A stretch of DNA of 64,000 nt from Streptomyces zagrosensis. GTDB taxonomy: Bacteria; Actinomycetota; Actinomycetes; Streptomycetales; Streptomycetaceae. A program made the translations under genes and the position numbers. The notes below the pieces were generated by a model that worked only from the letters and a program-made list of their open reading frames with translations, was not told where the DNA came from and searched no databases. Positions 8,416 through 19,976 of this stretch are shown here, piece after piece. The stretch's first letter is position 1. Each line of letters starts with the position of its first letter. The stretch covers positions 1 to 64,000 of the forward strand of contig NZ_JACHJL010000017.1 in NCBI RefSeq assembly GCF_014203645.1, given 5' to 3'.

Positions 8416-9030
8416 GTGAGAAGCACCGGCGAGGGCACGGCGGCAGGCGGTCCGTATCCGCTTCACGGGGGCGCGGCCGGCCCGGTGTCCGGGCATCCCG
8501 CCGCGGCACGGGCCGCGACACCCGAAGAACCCATGTCTGATGAGATCGGCTACCGCGGGCCCACGGCCTGTGCTGCCGCGGGCATCACCTATCGGCAGCT
8601 CGACTACTGGGCGCGCACTGGGCTTGTGGAGCCCAGCGTGCGGCCCGCGTACGGCTCGGGTAGCCAACGGCTGTACAGCTTTCGCGACGTGGTCGTCCTT
8701 AAGATCGTCAAGCGGCTGCTCGACACCGGTGTGTCGCTGCAAAACATCCGTGCGGCCGTGCAGCACTTGCGGCTGCGCGGGGTCGCGGACCTCGCGCAGA
8801 TGACGCTGATGAGCGATGGGGCGACGGTGTACGAGTGCACGTCGCCTGACGAAGTCGTCAATCTGCTCCAGGGCGGACAGGGCGTCTTTGGGATCGCCGT
8901 GGGAGTGGTGTGGCGGGATGTGGAGGCCGCACTATCTCAACTGCACGGAGAGCGCGTGGACACGGGCGAAACGCTGACCCGACAGCACCCGGCCGACGAG
9001 TTGGCCAAGCGGCGTAACCGAGCGGTCTGA
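8416..9030 (+). CDS. MerR family regulator, Rv1830 (ResR/McdR) type
   Basis: A 204-residue regulator with a disordered N-terminus and a MerR helix-turn-helix starting near residue 47 (RQLDYWARTGL, QRLYSFRDVVVLK). The C-terminal part (about 120-185, VYECTSPDEVVNLL) is the effector/dimer region. Position after the bifunctional nuclease matches mycobacterial Rv1830, a regulator of growth and drug recovery; orthology is inferred from synteny and domain match. The GTG at 8416 has GGAGG seven bases upstream, unlike the longer reading frame that begins at 8338. Confidence 0.85.
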   Translation: MRSTGEGTAAGGPYPLHGGAAGPVSGHPAAARAATPEEPMSDEIGYRGPTACAAAGITYRQLDYWARTGLVEPSVRPAYGSGSQRLYSFRDVVVLKIVKRLLDTGVSLQNIRAAVQHLRLRGVADLAQMTLMSDGATVYECTSPDEVVNLLQGGQGVFGIAVGVVWRDVEAALSQLHGERVDTGETLTRQHPADELAKRRNRAV

Positions 9031-9060
9031 GCCGATTGTCAGAGGCGTACGGCACCATCG

Positions 9061-10665
9061 GTGAGTGTGAGAGGTACGCCGACGATTTTGCATTTGGACA
9101 TGGACGCCTTCTTCGCCGCGGCGGAGCAGGCGGCCAAGCCCAGCCTGCGCGGCAAACCAGTGATCGTCGGCGGTCTAGGGCCGCGCGGCGTGGTGTCCAC
9201 GGCCTCGTACGAGGCGCGCGTCTTTGGCGTCCACTCGGCCATGGCGATGGCGCAGGCCCGCCGGCTGTGCCCGAACGCCGCCTACCTCACACCGCGCTTC
9301 TCGTTGTACCGCCAAGTGAGCGATGTCGTCATGGAGCTGCTGCGAAAGCTGTCCCCGCTGGTCGAGCCGCTCAGCCTCGATGAGGCGTTCGTCGATCTGG
9401 AGGCGGGCGGTGTGGAGCCGCACTCACGGGCCGCCCAGGAGGTGGGGCACCAACTGCGTCGGGACATCGCCGCGGCGACGGGGCTCTCCGGCTCCGTGGG
9501 GCTGGCTGGCTCGAAGATGTTGGCGAAGATTGCCTCTGAGCGGGCCAAACCCGACGGCCTCGTGGTGATCGAGCCGGGCACCGAACTCGCGCTGCTCGGC
9601 CCGATGACGGTGCGGACGATTCCGGGCGTGGGGCCCGCGACGGCCGAGGCACTGCGGCGCGCGGGCATCCACACGATTGCCGATACGGCCGAAGCCGGTG
9701 AGGCGGAGTTGGTCAGACTGCTGGGCAAGGCCCACGGGGCGTCCTTGTTCGTCTTGGCCAGCGGGCGCGATGCGCGTCCGGTCGTCGCGGAGCGGGACAC
9801 CAAGTCGGTATCCGTGGAGGACACCTTCGACGAGGACCTGACCGACCGCTCGCGGATGCAGTTCGAGGTCGCCCGGCTCGCCGACCGGTGCGTCGAGCGG
9901 CTGCGGGCTGCTGGGAGATCCGGGCGGACGGTCGTGCTGAAGGTCCGCCGGTACGACTTCTCGACGCTGACGCGGTCAGAAACCCTGCGCGGTCCCACGG
10001 ATGACCCCTCGGTGGTGCGGGAGGCCGCAAGGCGGCTGATCGACAGCGTGGAGACCAGCGAGGGTGTGCGGCTCCTTGGCGTCGGCGTCAGTGGCCTCGC
10101 CGATTACACCCAGGAAGACCTGTTCGCTCAGGCGGCGAACGACCGCGAGGCTCAGGAAGCGGCACTGCTGGAGCGGGACGAGTCGCCGGGCTCGGGGGGC
10201 CAGCAAGGTGCCATAGAGCCGGAGAGCGGCGTCCACGCGCCCGTACGGGCCCCGTCAGCGCCCGAGCCGCCCCGGCGCTGGCTGCCAGGGCTTGACATCA
10301 CTCATACGAAGTACGGCGCTGGCTGGGTGCAGGGCAGCGGCGTCGGGCGCGTGACCGTACGGTTCGAACAGCCCTGGTCGCCGCCGGGCCGGGTGCGGAC
10401 GTTCGCGGTCGATGACCCGGCCCTGGAGGCGGCGGAGCCGCTCTCATTGATGCGCCCCGAGCCGCCCCCGGACGTATCGGCTGCCCCGAACGGCCCGCCC
10501 GCGCCGGACCCGCCAGCGCCCGAGATGGCGCGGCGGGCGTCCCTCCCGGCGGGTCAGCCGCCGGTGGCTGACCCACCAGGCGCGTCCTTCGAGCCTGAGA
10601 TGTGCCCGAAGCCGGTGTCCGGCGGCGGGGCGGGGTCGCTGCGGCGGGAGGTGTCGAGCCCGTAA
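9061..10665 (+). CDS. dinB: DNA polymerase IV (Y-family)
   Basis: A 534-residue translesion polymerase. The palm motif LHLDMDAFFAAAEQ is at residues 10-23 and the catalytic SLDEAFVDL near 104-112. Helix-hairpin-helix (TIPGVGPATAEALR) and little-finger regions follow. After about residue 365 there is an extension common in streptomycete DinB: a proline-rich linker, a small beta domain (ITHTKYGAGWVQG) and a disordered tail. A sliding-clamp motif is not obvious. Its last 112 bases overlap the PRC-barrel gene tail to tail. GTG start at 9061. Confidence 0.93.
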   Translation: MSVRGTPTILHLDMDAFFAAAEQAAKPSLRGKPVIVGGLGPRGVVSTASYEARVFGVHSAMAMAQARRLCPNAAYLTPRFSLYRQVSDVVMELLRKLSPLVEPLSLDEAFVDLEAGGVEPHSRAAQEVGHQLRRDIAAATGLSGSVGLAGSKMLAKIASERAKPDGLVVIEPGTELALLGPMTVRTIPGVGPATAEALRRAGIHTIADTAEAGEAELVRLLGKAHGASLFVLASGRDARPVVAERDTKSVSVEDTFDEDLTDRSRMQFEVARLADRCVERLRAAGRSGRTVVLKVRRYDFSTLTRSETLRGPTDDPSVVREAARRLIDSVETSEGVRLLGVGVSGLADYTQEDLFAQAANDREAQEAALLERDESPGSGGQQGAIEPESGVHAPVRAPSAPEPPRRWLPGLDITHTKYGAGWVQGSGVGRVTVRFEQPWSPPGRVRTFAVDDPALEAAEPLSLMRPEPPPDVSAAPNGPPAPDPPAPEMARRASLPAGQPPVADPPGASFEPEMCPKPVSGGGAGSLRREVSSP

Positions 10666-10958
10666 TGCCGGTAGAGCTGCACCTCCTGCTCGGGCGAGAG
10701 GTGCCGGCCCACACCGAGGTCCGGGGCCTCCTTGATCAACGTACGGTCGAAGGGGACCCGCAACACCTCATCGACGACCTCGCTCGGCTCAAGCGGCACG
10801 AAGACGTCCCGGCCGAACAGGCCGGTGCGTACGGCCGCCCATTCGGGCTCGCCTGTGGCGTCGTCGAGATAAACCTCGTCCACGGTCCCAATCTTTGCGC
10901 CGTTGCGGTCGAACGCTTTGCGGCCTATCAACTGCCGTGGGTCGGTGTCCGTCTGCAC
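10554..10958 (-). CDS. PRC-barrel domain protein
   Basis: A 134-residue protein. Residues about 7-75 form a PRC-barrel (LIGRKAFDRNGAKIGTVDEVY, EWAAVRTGLFGRDVFVPL), a small beta fold found in RimM and in photosynthetic and stress-linked proteins. The C-terminus is disordered and rich in S, P and G. Streptomyces carry several such proteins of unknown role. It converges on dinB and overlaps its 3' end by 112 bases. GTG start at 10958 with GGAGG about 10 bases upstream. Confidence 0.82.
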   Translation of the reverse strand: MQTDTDPRQLIGRKAFDRNGAKIGTVDEVYLDDATGEPEWAAVRTGLFGRDVFVPLEPSEVVDEVLRVPFDRTLIKEAPDLGVGRHLSPEQEVQLYRHYGLDTSRRSDPAPPPDTGFGHISGSKDAPGGSATGG

Positions 10959-11083
10959 CGTCCATCACCTCCAACAAGGTCATGACTGCCCTGTGACACC
11001 TACGTAAGGCCACATCATGCCGACTGGCCACTTGACGGAACACCTGGGATTGTCGCTGGTAGGCTGGCTGACGGCTGTTGACC

Positions 11084-11302
11084 CTGTACGGGAGAGCCCT
11101 TCGCAGCAACCGGGCGGGGGCGCCGAAGGAGCAAATCCTCCCCGGAATCTCTCAGGCACACGTACCGTACGGACGAGGTCACTCTGGAAAGTAGGGCGGG
11201 TCCCGGACTGGCATCAGCCCGGAGCCCTTCCTCACCGACGGTGAAAGCTGGGCCGCCACGCGGTCCGGTGAAGCTCTCAGGTTGAGATGACAGAGGGGGA
11301 GG
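11084..11302 (+). promoter_or_regulatory. Tandem glycine riboswitch upstream of gcvP
   Basis: Two consecutive glycine-aptamer cores are visible. The first runs from GGGAGAGCCCTTCGCAG through CGCCGAAGGAGCAA to ATCTCTCAGGCA and ends with ACTCTGGAAAG (to about 11200). The second has CACCGACGGTGAAAGC, GCTCTCAGG and closes with GATGACAGAGGGG. This is the classical cooperative double aptamer, and the next gene encodes the P-protein of the glycine cleavage system, which fits glycine-induced expression. Boundaries are approximate. Confidence 0.93.
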
Positions 11303-11308
11303 CCGTAC

Positions 11309-11330
11309 GGGTACCAGCGCCTTGGTGCCC
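11309..11330 (+). promoter_or_regulatory. Hairpin between riboswitch and gcvP start
   Basis: An 8-bp stem (GGGTACCA / TGGTGCCC, one G-T pair) with a 6-base loop lies just after the second aptamer and 18 bases before the AGGAGG of gcvP. There is no T-tract, so it is not a standard terminator. It may be part of the riboswitch expression platform; this is inference. Confidence 0.5.
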
Positions 11331-11363
11331 CCCGAAGGTCGTATGACCAGGAGGCCTCCGCAG

Positions 11364-14249
<2,886 letters not shown>

Positions 14250-14292
14250 GCAGGTCGGGCCGGGCCCCGGGGTGCCCGCGCTGACATGCGAT

Positions 14293-14326
14293 GGGGCCGG
14301 TGCGGCGGTGACGCCGGGCCGGCCCC
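14293..14326 (+). terminator. GC-rich hairpin after gcvP
   Basis: Nested stem: GGGGCCGG / CCGGCCCC outside and CGGCG / CGCCG inside with a GTGA loop. It lies 44 bases after the gcvP stop. No T-tract follows, as is common for streptomycete terminators. Confidence 0.6.
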
Positions 14327-14508
14327 TCATATGTCGGTGCTCCATGGTGCGTACATCGGTGTGACTTGCATGGTGCGTCGTGCCCCGTGCTGAGGGGCAC
14401 CGTCGTACGGCCCTCCGCGTCTCAGCGGCCACTGTCGTACGACGGTGATGTGCTGACGTGCGTGTGAAGCGCGCCCGTCGTGGTGAACCTGACGTAGCTG
14501 AACCGAAC

Positions 14509-14715
14509 TTACGCGGCGGTCATGATGTGCGCGGTGCCCAGTGGGCGACGCGGGTCGATGACCTGTCCGTTCGGCAGCAACTCCCCGGTGTCCTCGAAGA
14601 GCAGGACGCCGTTGCACAGCAGGCTCCAGCCTTGCTCGGGATGGTGGGCCACCAGGTGGGCCGCCTCCCGATCAGCAGAGTCGGCTGTCGGGCACGGTGG
14701 TTGGTGCTGGCACAT
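14509..14715 (-). CDS. DUF5999 family small protein
   Basis: A 68-residue protein starting MCQHQPPCP and containing HPEQGWSLLCNGVLLFEDTG, the hallmark of the DUF5999 family widespread in Streptomyces. Function unknown. Three cysteines and several histidines could bind metal. The longer reading frame upstream is not conserved in type, so the ATG at 14715 is used, although no strong ribosome site is seen. Confidence 0.8.
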   Translation of the reverse strand: MCQHQPPCPTADSADREAAHLVAHHPEQGWSLLCNGVLLFEDTGELLPNGQVIDPRRPLGTAHIMTAA

Positions 14716-14870
14716 GGAAGGGTTCTTTCGCTGCGATGCGGTAGCTGTCCTGCGGCTCGGTGCGGTGTCCATTGCCGCCCCCCGTAACTGTTGATTGGCC
14801 TCAGTCTTGCCCTGCGAGCGTGTTTTCGCAGGCATTTAGCGGCAGCACTTCTCTCCAGTGAGAGACGCGT

Positions 14871-14915
14871 CACCCATCGGGATGGTTGCTACAGACAAGA
14901 CCATCCCGATGGGTG
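14871..14915. repeat. Perfect 16-bp inverted repeat
   Basis: CACCCATCGGGATGGT and its exact complement ACCATCCCGATGGGTG are separated by 13 bases. It lies 156 bases upstream of the DUF5999 start and 120 bases beyond the stop of the next minus-strand gene, so it could terminate that gene or act as an operator. The rest of 14716-15034 holds no convincing gene. Confidence 0.7.
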
Positions 14916-15034
14916 GTTCCTGGTAGCCAAATAGGACTAGTCCCTTTGGGCGGATGTGCGTGGGGTTTGCCGCACCGTTACACGCCCCGCGACCTGCGCC
15001 GTCGCGGGACGGTGGGTGCCCGGTTTCCTGGTCC

Positions 15035-15631
15035 TCATGCGGGCGACCCCAGCAAGGGCCCCGGGGGAAGCCGGAGCGTCAGCATCGGTAGGAGATCCGC
15101 GACCCGGTGCGGCACGTTGGGGGCTATCCCGGGAGGCGCCGGGGCAAGCGGCACCAGCAAGTCGGTCTGAGCCGGGTGACCGGCGCCGGCGTCGGCCGTC
15201 GTGTCGTGATGCAGCCACAGCGTCAGCATGTACAGCTCGGGCACGGACAGCAGCCTCGGCTGGTACGCGGTGGGCAACGCTTCAGCGCGCAACAGGGCAT
15301 GTTCGGTCGAGGTCACATACGGGCCCTCACAGAAGTGCGAGAAGGCCCAGCCGTCGGGCGTGAGCATCGCCTCGGCCGCGGCGACGGCGCGATCCGCGCT
15401 GGCGATCAGGAAGCGCCAGCCGGTGAGCCGGGTGGTGGGCGTCGCGCCACGTTCGCCCCGCGGTGACACGCGGTCAAGGACGTGGACGGGCAGCGGACGT
15501 TCGGCGGTCAGTGGGCCCGATTCGGATCGCAGGGCCGGGGTGCGGGCCTCACGGACGGCGGTGGGGGAGCCGAGGGCCGTGAGGACGCTGCGTAAAGCGG
15601 GCGCTGGGGCTGGGGGGACATGCAGCGGCAT
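15035..15631 (-). CDS. Conserved hypothetical protein, actinomycete type
   Basis: A 198-residue soluble protein with no signal peptide or membrane segment and no domain I recognise. It has a proline/alanine-rich N-terminus and a central region with RLTGWRFLIAS, DGWAFSHFCEGPYV and PRLLSVPELYMLTLWLH that looks like a real fold. Codon use is typical of the genome. GAGAGG seven bases upstream supports the ATG at 15631. Confidence 0.72.
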   Translation of the reverse strand: MPLHVPPAPAPALRSVLTALGSPTAVREARTPALRSESGPLTAERPLPVHVLDRVSPRGERGATPTTRLTGWRFLIASADRAVAAAEAMLTPDGWAFSHFCEGPYVTSTEHALLRAEALPTAYQPRLLSVPELYMLTLWLHHDTTADAGAGHPAQTDLLVPLAPAPPGIAPNVPHRVADLLPMLTLRLPPGPLLGSPA

Positions 15632-16136
15632 AGTCGCCTCTCACTTCGAGACATGTGCTACGGGGTGCGGACGGCGCGGTCTGTGCGCGGGGTCAGAGGT
15701 GGGCCGGCACTCATTGCCAGGACGCCAACTCTCTGCCTCGATTGCAGAGTTTATACGAAGGGTGTTCCCTATACCTTTGGCGATGCACTCGCGGTCAACT
15801 CGCCAAGGCCATATCAGGCCCTTACGTTGTGGTGATTGATCCGTTTCTGTGCCATGCAATACGAAGCTGACCGCGGCTTTTATCGCGGAAGCGGAAGGCC
15901 GAAACCCGCCTGTGTTTTCTGCCACGAAAGGAGGGGCGAGCTGGTACGTCGCCTTATGCCTGCGGACTGTGCCACTGGACTCGTTATGCAGAGCTTAGCT
16001 GTCCCATAGCTTGGGCGGGGCGTTATCGATCACACTGCCTGGGCATCATCGACCGTGACTCATCCCGGCTCGGTAGCCCCAAGTCGGGCCCCATGCGGCT
16101 GCTGTGGCCGCGACCCAGTCTAGGAGGGACGCTTCT
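15632..16136. other. Divergent intergenic region
   Basis: About 500 bases between two divergent genes, lower in GC than its surroundings. CTCTGC and GCAGAG flank a 7-base centre at 15731-15749, possibly an operator. Short open frames here lack coding-type composition. No RNA gene recognised. Confidence 0.5.
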
Positions 16137-17639
16137 ATGGGGGAGAAGGTCGTGGCAGGCGGGTTCGACCTGTCCGATCGAGAACGGCACCGCGAAAAGC
16201 TGCGGCAATGCCTCGATGCTTTCGTCCGACTGTTGAAAGAGAAGCGATTCGAGCGCCCAAAGAATCTCATGGGTCTGGAGATTGAATTGAATCTCGCTGG
16301 TTCCGACGGTGCGCCGAAGATGATGAACGCCCAGGTGCTCGAACGCATTGCGAGCGGAGATTTCCAGATGGAACTTGGGCAGTGCAACCTGGAGGTGAAC
16401 ATCGTTCCCCACCGTTTGCATGGACGGGTCCTCGACCAGTTGTCGGAAGAACTGCGCACCGGTCTTGCCTATGCCGATAGAAAAGCCGGAGAGGTCTCCG
16501 CCGGCCTCGTGATGATCGGCATACTGCCCACCTTGGGCGCGCACGACCTGGTCTCCGCGAACCTCTCCCGAGCCGACCGATATCGGCTGCTCAACGATGA
16601 GATGGTGGCGGCCAGGGGCGAGCACTTCACCATCGACATCGCCGGTGTGGAGCGGTTGACCTGCACCTCTGCCTCGATAGCGCCGGAGGCGGCCTGTACG
16701 TCAGTGCAGTTGCACCTCCAGGTGACGCCGAGCCGATTCGCGGCCGTGTGGAACGCGGCGCAGGCGATAGCGGCGGTTCAAATAGCGGTGGGTGCCAACT
16801 CGCCCTTCCTCTTCGGCCGGGAGTTGTGGCGCGAGTCGCGGCCCCCGTTGTTCGTCCAGTCCACTGACACCAGGCCACCGGAGTTCACGGCGCAGGGCGT
16901 ACGGCCCCGTACCTGGTTCGGAGAGCGCTGGATCGATTCTGCACAGGACCTCTTCGAGGAGAACCTCCGCTACTTCCCGCCGCTGCTGCCCGTCAGCGGG
17001 GATGAGGACCCGCAGAAGGTGCTCGATGACGGCGGAACTCCCGAACTGTCGGAACTCACCCTGCACAACGGCACCATCTATCGCTGGAACCGACCGGTGT
17101 ACGCGGTGTCCGGTGGGGTGCCTCATCTGCGGGTGGAGAACCGGGTGTTGCCCGCGGGGCCCACGGTCACCGACGTCATTGCTAACACAGCCCTCTACTA
17201 CGGCCTGGTCAGGGCGCTCGCCGAGCAGCCGCGCCCAGTGTGGACGCGGCTTCCCTTCGAGGTGGCGACAGACAACTTCGACGTAGCGTGCCGGGACGGC
17301 ATCGAGGCCAGCTTGCGCTGGCCGCGGCCTGGCCGCTCCGGGGCACTAGCGAGGGTGTCGGCCGTACAACTCGTGCAAGAAGAGCTGTTGCCGCTGGCCG
17401 CGGCGGGTCTGGACGCGTGGGGCGTGGAGCCGGCAGATCGGGACCGGTATCTCGGGGTGATCGCCGAGCGCTGTTGCAGACGGGTCAACGGCGCGTCCTG
17501 GCAGGCAGCTACCTACCACCGGGCCATGGCCACGGGCCTGGCCCGAGACGAGGCCCTGGCCGCCATGACACGCCGCTACTGCGCCTTGATGCGTACCGGG
17601 GAGCCGGTGCACGCCTGGCCCGTGGGGGTCGGGGACTGA
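16137..17639 (+). CDS. Glutamate-cysteine ligase family protein
   Basis: A 500-residue ATP-dependent carboxylate-amine ligase homologue of the GCS2 type. Landmarks are LMGLEIELNL (about 43-52), the acidic metal/ATP segment FQMELGQCNLEVN (about 78-90), and the C-terminal PHLRVENRVLPAGPTVTDV. Proteins like this occur beside sugar and envelope genes or in isolation in streptomycetes; the true substrate is unclear, and it need not make gamma-glutamylcysteine (mycothiol or ergothioneine EgtA-like use is possible). The ATG at 16137 follows AGGAGGG by eight bases. Expressed divergently from the hypothetical gene at 15631. Confidence 0.8.
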   Translation: MGEKVVAGGFDLSDRERHREKLRQCLDAFVRLLKEKRFERPKNLMGLEIELNLAGSDGAPKMMNAQVLERIASGDFQMELGQCNLEVNIVPHRLHGRVLDQLSEELRTGLAYADRKAGEVSAGLVMIGILPTLGAHDLVSANLSRADRYRLLNDEMVAARGEHFTIDIAGVERLTCTSASIAPEAACTSVQLHLQVTPSRFAAVWNAAQAIAAVQIAVGANSPFLFGRELWRESRPPLFVQSTDTRPPEFTAQGVRPRTWFGERWIDSAQDLFEENLRYFPPLLPVSGDEDPQKVLDDGGTPELSELTLHNGTIYRWNRPVYAVSGGVPHLRVENRVLPAGPTVTDVIANTALYYGLVRALAEQPRPVWTRLPFEVATDNFDVACRDGIEASLRWPRPGRSGALARVSAVQLVQEELLPLAAAGLDAWGVEPADRDRYLGVIAERCCRRVNGASWQAATYHRAMATGLARDEALAAMTRRYCALMRTGEPVHAWPVGVGD

Positions 17640-17929
17640 GAGATGCGTTGGTGGCCATCGCGGCGGCGCAGGTGCCGGCCGGTCCCAGACCTCTGCCTGT
17701 GCGCCCCTGTTCCCGGGGGCGTGGGAGTTCAGTGCTGACGGATGTGAGTACGCCGACCTGTGGGAGGGGGCGCCGCGCACGGGCTCGGTGACCACCTCGC
17801 GGGCGTGGCCCCTGTGTCGTAGGGAGGCCGGTCGTCAGGCAAGCTAAGACCTTCCAGGTGGGGCGTCGCCCGCGTATCGCGTGGCCTATCGCGCCATCCC
17901 CGGCAGGTTGAGGTCTTGGAGGCAGGGCA

Positions 17930-18733
17930 GTGATGCGGTCGCAGGCGCGTGAGGTGACCGGTTCGGCTTCGGACGGCGGACTGTCGCAACGCACCCTGGG
18001 CACCGAGACGCTGTTGGTGCTGGCCGTGTCGCTGGGAGCGAGCGGGGTGTCCGCGCTGATCGACTTCGTTGGCTCCGCCACTGAGCCCGGAGGGCTCAGC
18101 GATCAGACCGCCAACCTCAACTCTTCCGAGGCGCCTGGCCGGCCCTGGCTCGACCTCGCCTGGCAGCTTTTTGGCATCTCGACGGCGCTGGTACCCGTCG
18201 CGCTGGTGGCTCACCTGTTGCTCAGAGAGGGCCCAGGGCTGCGGGCCATCGGATTCGACCTGCGGGCTCGCCGCTTCGACCTGGGCTGGGGCGCGCTCGT
18301 CGCGGCGGGCATCGGCGGCTCGGGGCTGTTGCTCTACATCGGAGCCCGCGCCGCGGGGGCGAACCTCACCGTGGTGCCCGAGTCGCTGCCCGATGTGTGG
18401 TGGAAATACCCGGTGCTCTTCGCGTCCGCCGCGCAAAACGCGGTACTCGAAGAGGTGATCGTGGTGGGGTATCTGCTGCGGCGGCTCGGGCAGTTGGAGT
18501 GGGGGCCGATGGCAGCGCTCGCCGCCAGTGCGGTGCTGCGCGGTTCGTACCACCTCTACCAGGGCATCGGTGGGTTCTTCGGCAACCTGGCGATGGGTGT
18601 GATCTTTGTGTTGCTCTACCGGCGGTGGGGGCGTGTGGGGCCGCTGGTCGCCGCCCATGCTCTGATCGACATGGTGGCCTTCGGCGGCTACGGGCTGCTT
18701 GAGGGCAAGGTCAGTTGGCTTCCGGAGCAGTGA
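17930..18733 (+). CDS. CPBP family intramembrane glutamic protease
   Basis: A 267-residue polytopic membrane protein. The CPBP/Abi motifs are all present: EEVIVVGYLLRRL (two glutamates), RGSYHLYQG, and HALIDMVAF. About six to seven membrane segments can be drawn. Members act as CAAX-type prenyl endopeptidases or bacteriocin self-protection proteins. GTG at 17930 or ATG at 17933 follow GGAGG. The 3' end overlaps the convergent phzF-like gene by 23 bases. Confidence 0.87.
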   Translation: MMRSQAREVTGSASDGGLSQRTLGTETLLVLAVSLGASGVSALIDFVGSATEPGGLSDQTANLNSSEAPGRPWLDLAWQLFGISTALVPVALVAHLLLREGPGLRAIGFDLRARRFDLGWGALVAAGIGGSGLLLYIGARAAGANLTVVPESLPDVWWKYPVLFASAAQNAVLEEVIVVGYLLRRLGQLEWGPMAALAASAVLRGSYHLYQGIGGFFGNLAMGVIFVLLYRRWGRVGPLVAAHALIDMVAFGGYGLLEGKVSWLPEQ

Positions 18734-19568
18734 GTAGCACGCCGTCGATGACGGTGACGGCTTCGCCGGCAAGGAGCGTACGGTCGCCGCGCAGCAGGGT
18801 GCGTACTCGCCCGCCGCGCGCCGAGGCCTGGTAGCCGGTCAGTTCGGTGCGACCGAGCCGCGGTGACCACAGCGGTGCCAGCGCGGTGTGGGCGCTGCCG
18901 GTCACCGGGTCCTCATCGATGCCGGACGCGGGGCCGAAGAAGCGTGACACGAAGTCATAGCCGGCATCGGGCGTCTGGGCGGGCGCGGTCACGATCACCC
19001 CACGATGTGAGAGGCGGGCGACTGCTGCCAGGTCGGGGGCCAGCTCCCGAACGGTGGCCTCGTCCGCGAGTTCCACCAGCAAATCTCCCACCTGCGGACC
19101 GGTGTCGTAGCAGGCCACCGGCTCGGCACCGAGCGCGGCGCGGAGGCCGTGCGGGGTCTGGAGGGCACGAAGCGGCGCGGTGGGGAAGTCCAACGTGATC
19201 GCGCCCCGGCCGGCGGCTTCCAGACCGGCCTCGGAGGAAGATGCCGTGGCGGTGAGTACCCCGCTGCGGGTGGCGAACCGAACCGTACCCGTGGCCACCC
19301 CGGTGGAGTGCAGCACATGGGCGGTGGCCAGCGTGGCGTGGCCGCACAGGGAAACCTCGGTCGTCGGGGTGAACCAGCGCAGCGCCCAATCTGCGTCCGG
19401 CGCGTCGGGCAGCGGATGGGCGAAGGCGGTCTCTGACAGGTTGACCTCGGCCGCCACCTGAGCGAGCCAGCCGTCGTCGGGGAAGGACTTCGAGTCGAGA
19501 AGGACGACCGCGGCCGGGTTGCCGGAGAAGGGACGGTCCGTGAAGGCGTCAACGATTCGGATACGCAT
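18711..19568 (-). CDS. PhzF family isomerase/epimerase
   Basis: A 285-residue two-lobed protein. The N-terminal signature VDAFTDRPFSGNPAAVV (about 6-22), the catalytic-type glutamate in LSETAF near 45-50, LCGHATLATAHVL near 74-86 and the C-terminal GIDEDPVTGSAHTAL mark the PhzF family. PhzF isomerises a dihydro-anthranilate in phenazine synthesis, but no phenazine genes are here, so this is a general-purpose member of unknown substrate. Confidence 0.9.
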   Translation of the reverse strand: MRIRIVDAFTDRPFSGNPAAVVLLDSKSFPDDGWLAQVAAEVNLSETAFAHPLPDAPDADWALRWFTPTTEVSLCGHATLATAHVLHSTGVATGTVRFATRSGVLTATASSSEAGLEAAGRGAITLDFPTAPLRALQTPHGLRAALGAEPVACYDTGPQVGDLLVELADEATVRELAPDLAAVARLSHRGVIVTAPAQTPDAGYDFVSRFFGPASGIDEDPVTGSAHTALAPLWSPRLGRTELTGYQASARGGRVRTLLRGDRTLLAGEAVTVIDGVLLTAPEAN

Positions 19569-19976
19569 AGAGCGAGCCTAAGTGGCCACTTGCGGGATGC
19601 ACCAAGGCCAATGCGGCGTAGGTGGCGCTCTTGGGCGCGTAGTTCGCCGGATGGGTTCGTGGCCTACTGGGTGAGGTTGGCCTCGTACCTGTGCGGCTGA
19701 GTGGCCTTGCTCCAGCAGGGATACGCGGCTCGTGCGGACGTGGCTCTGACGGGGATGGGCGGTCACTTCGGCCACCCGGTGGAGGGCTGATCACACAGCG
19801 GGCCTGAGACACCGAAGACACACCAGTAACCGAAACGAGCATCTGTGCCGGGACACGAGAGTTGGCACTGATCGGTCCTCGTGAACTGGGTATTCCTACG
19901 GTCTGGCCACGCTACTTGGCACCGGCAATTAATTGGCGGGGTTGTTGGCACTGGCGAATCTGGCGAAGAGGGGACA
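19569..19976. other. Intergenic region without a supported gene
   Basis: About 400 bases, relatively AT-rich near 19900-19945. No hairpin of note, no recognised RNA, and only short frames with poor codon bias. Confidence 0.5.
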
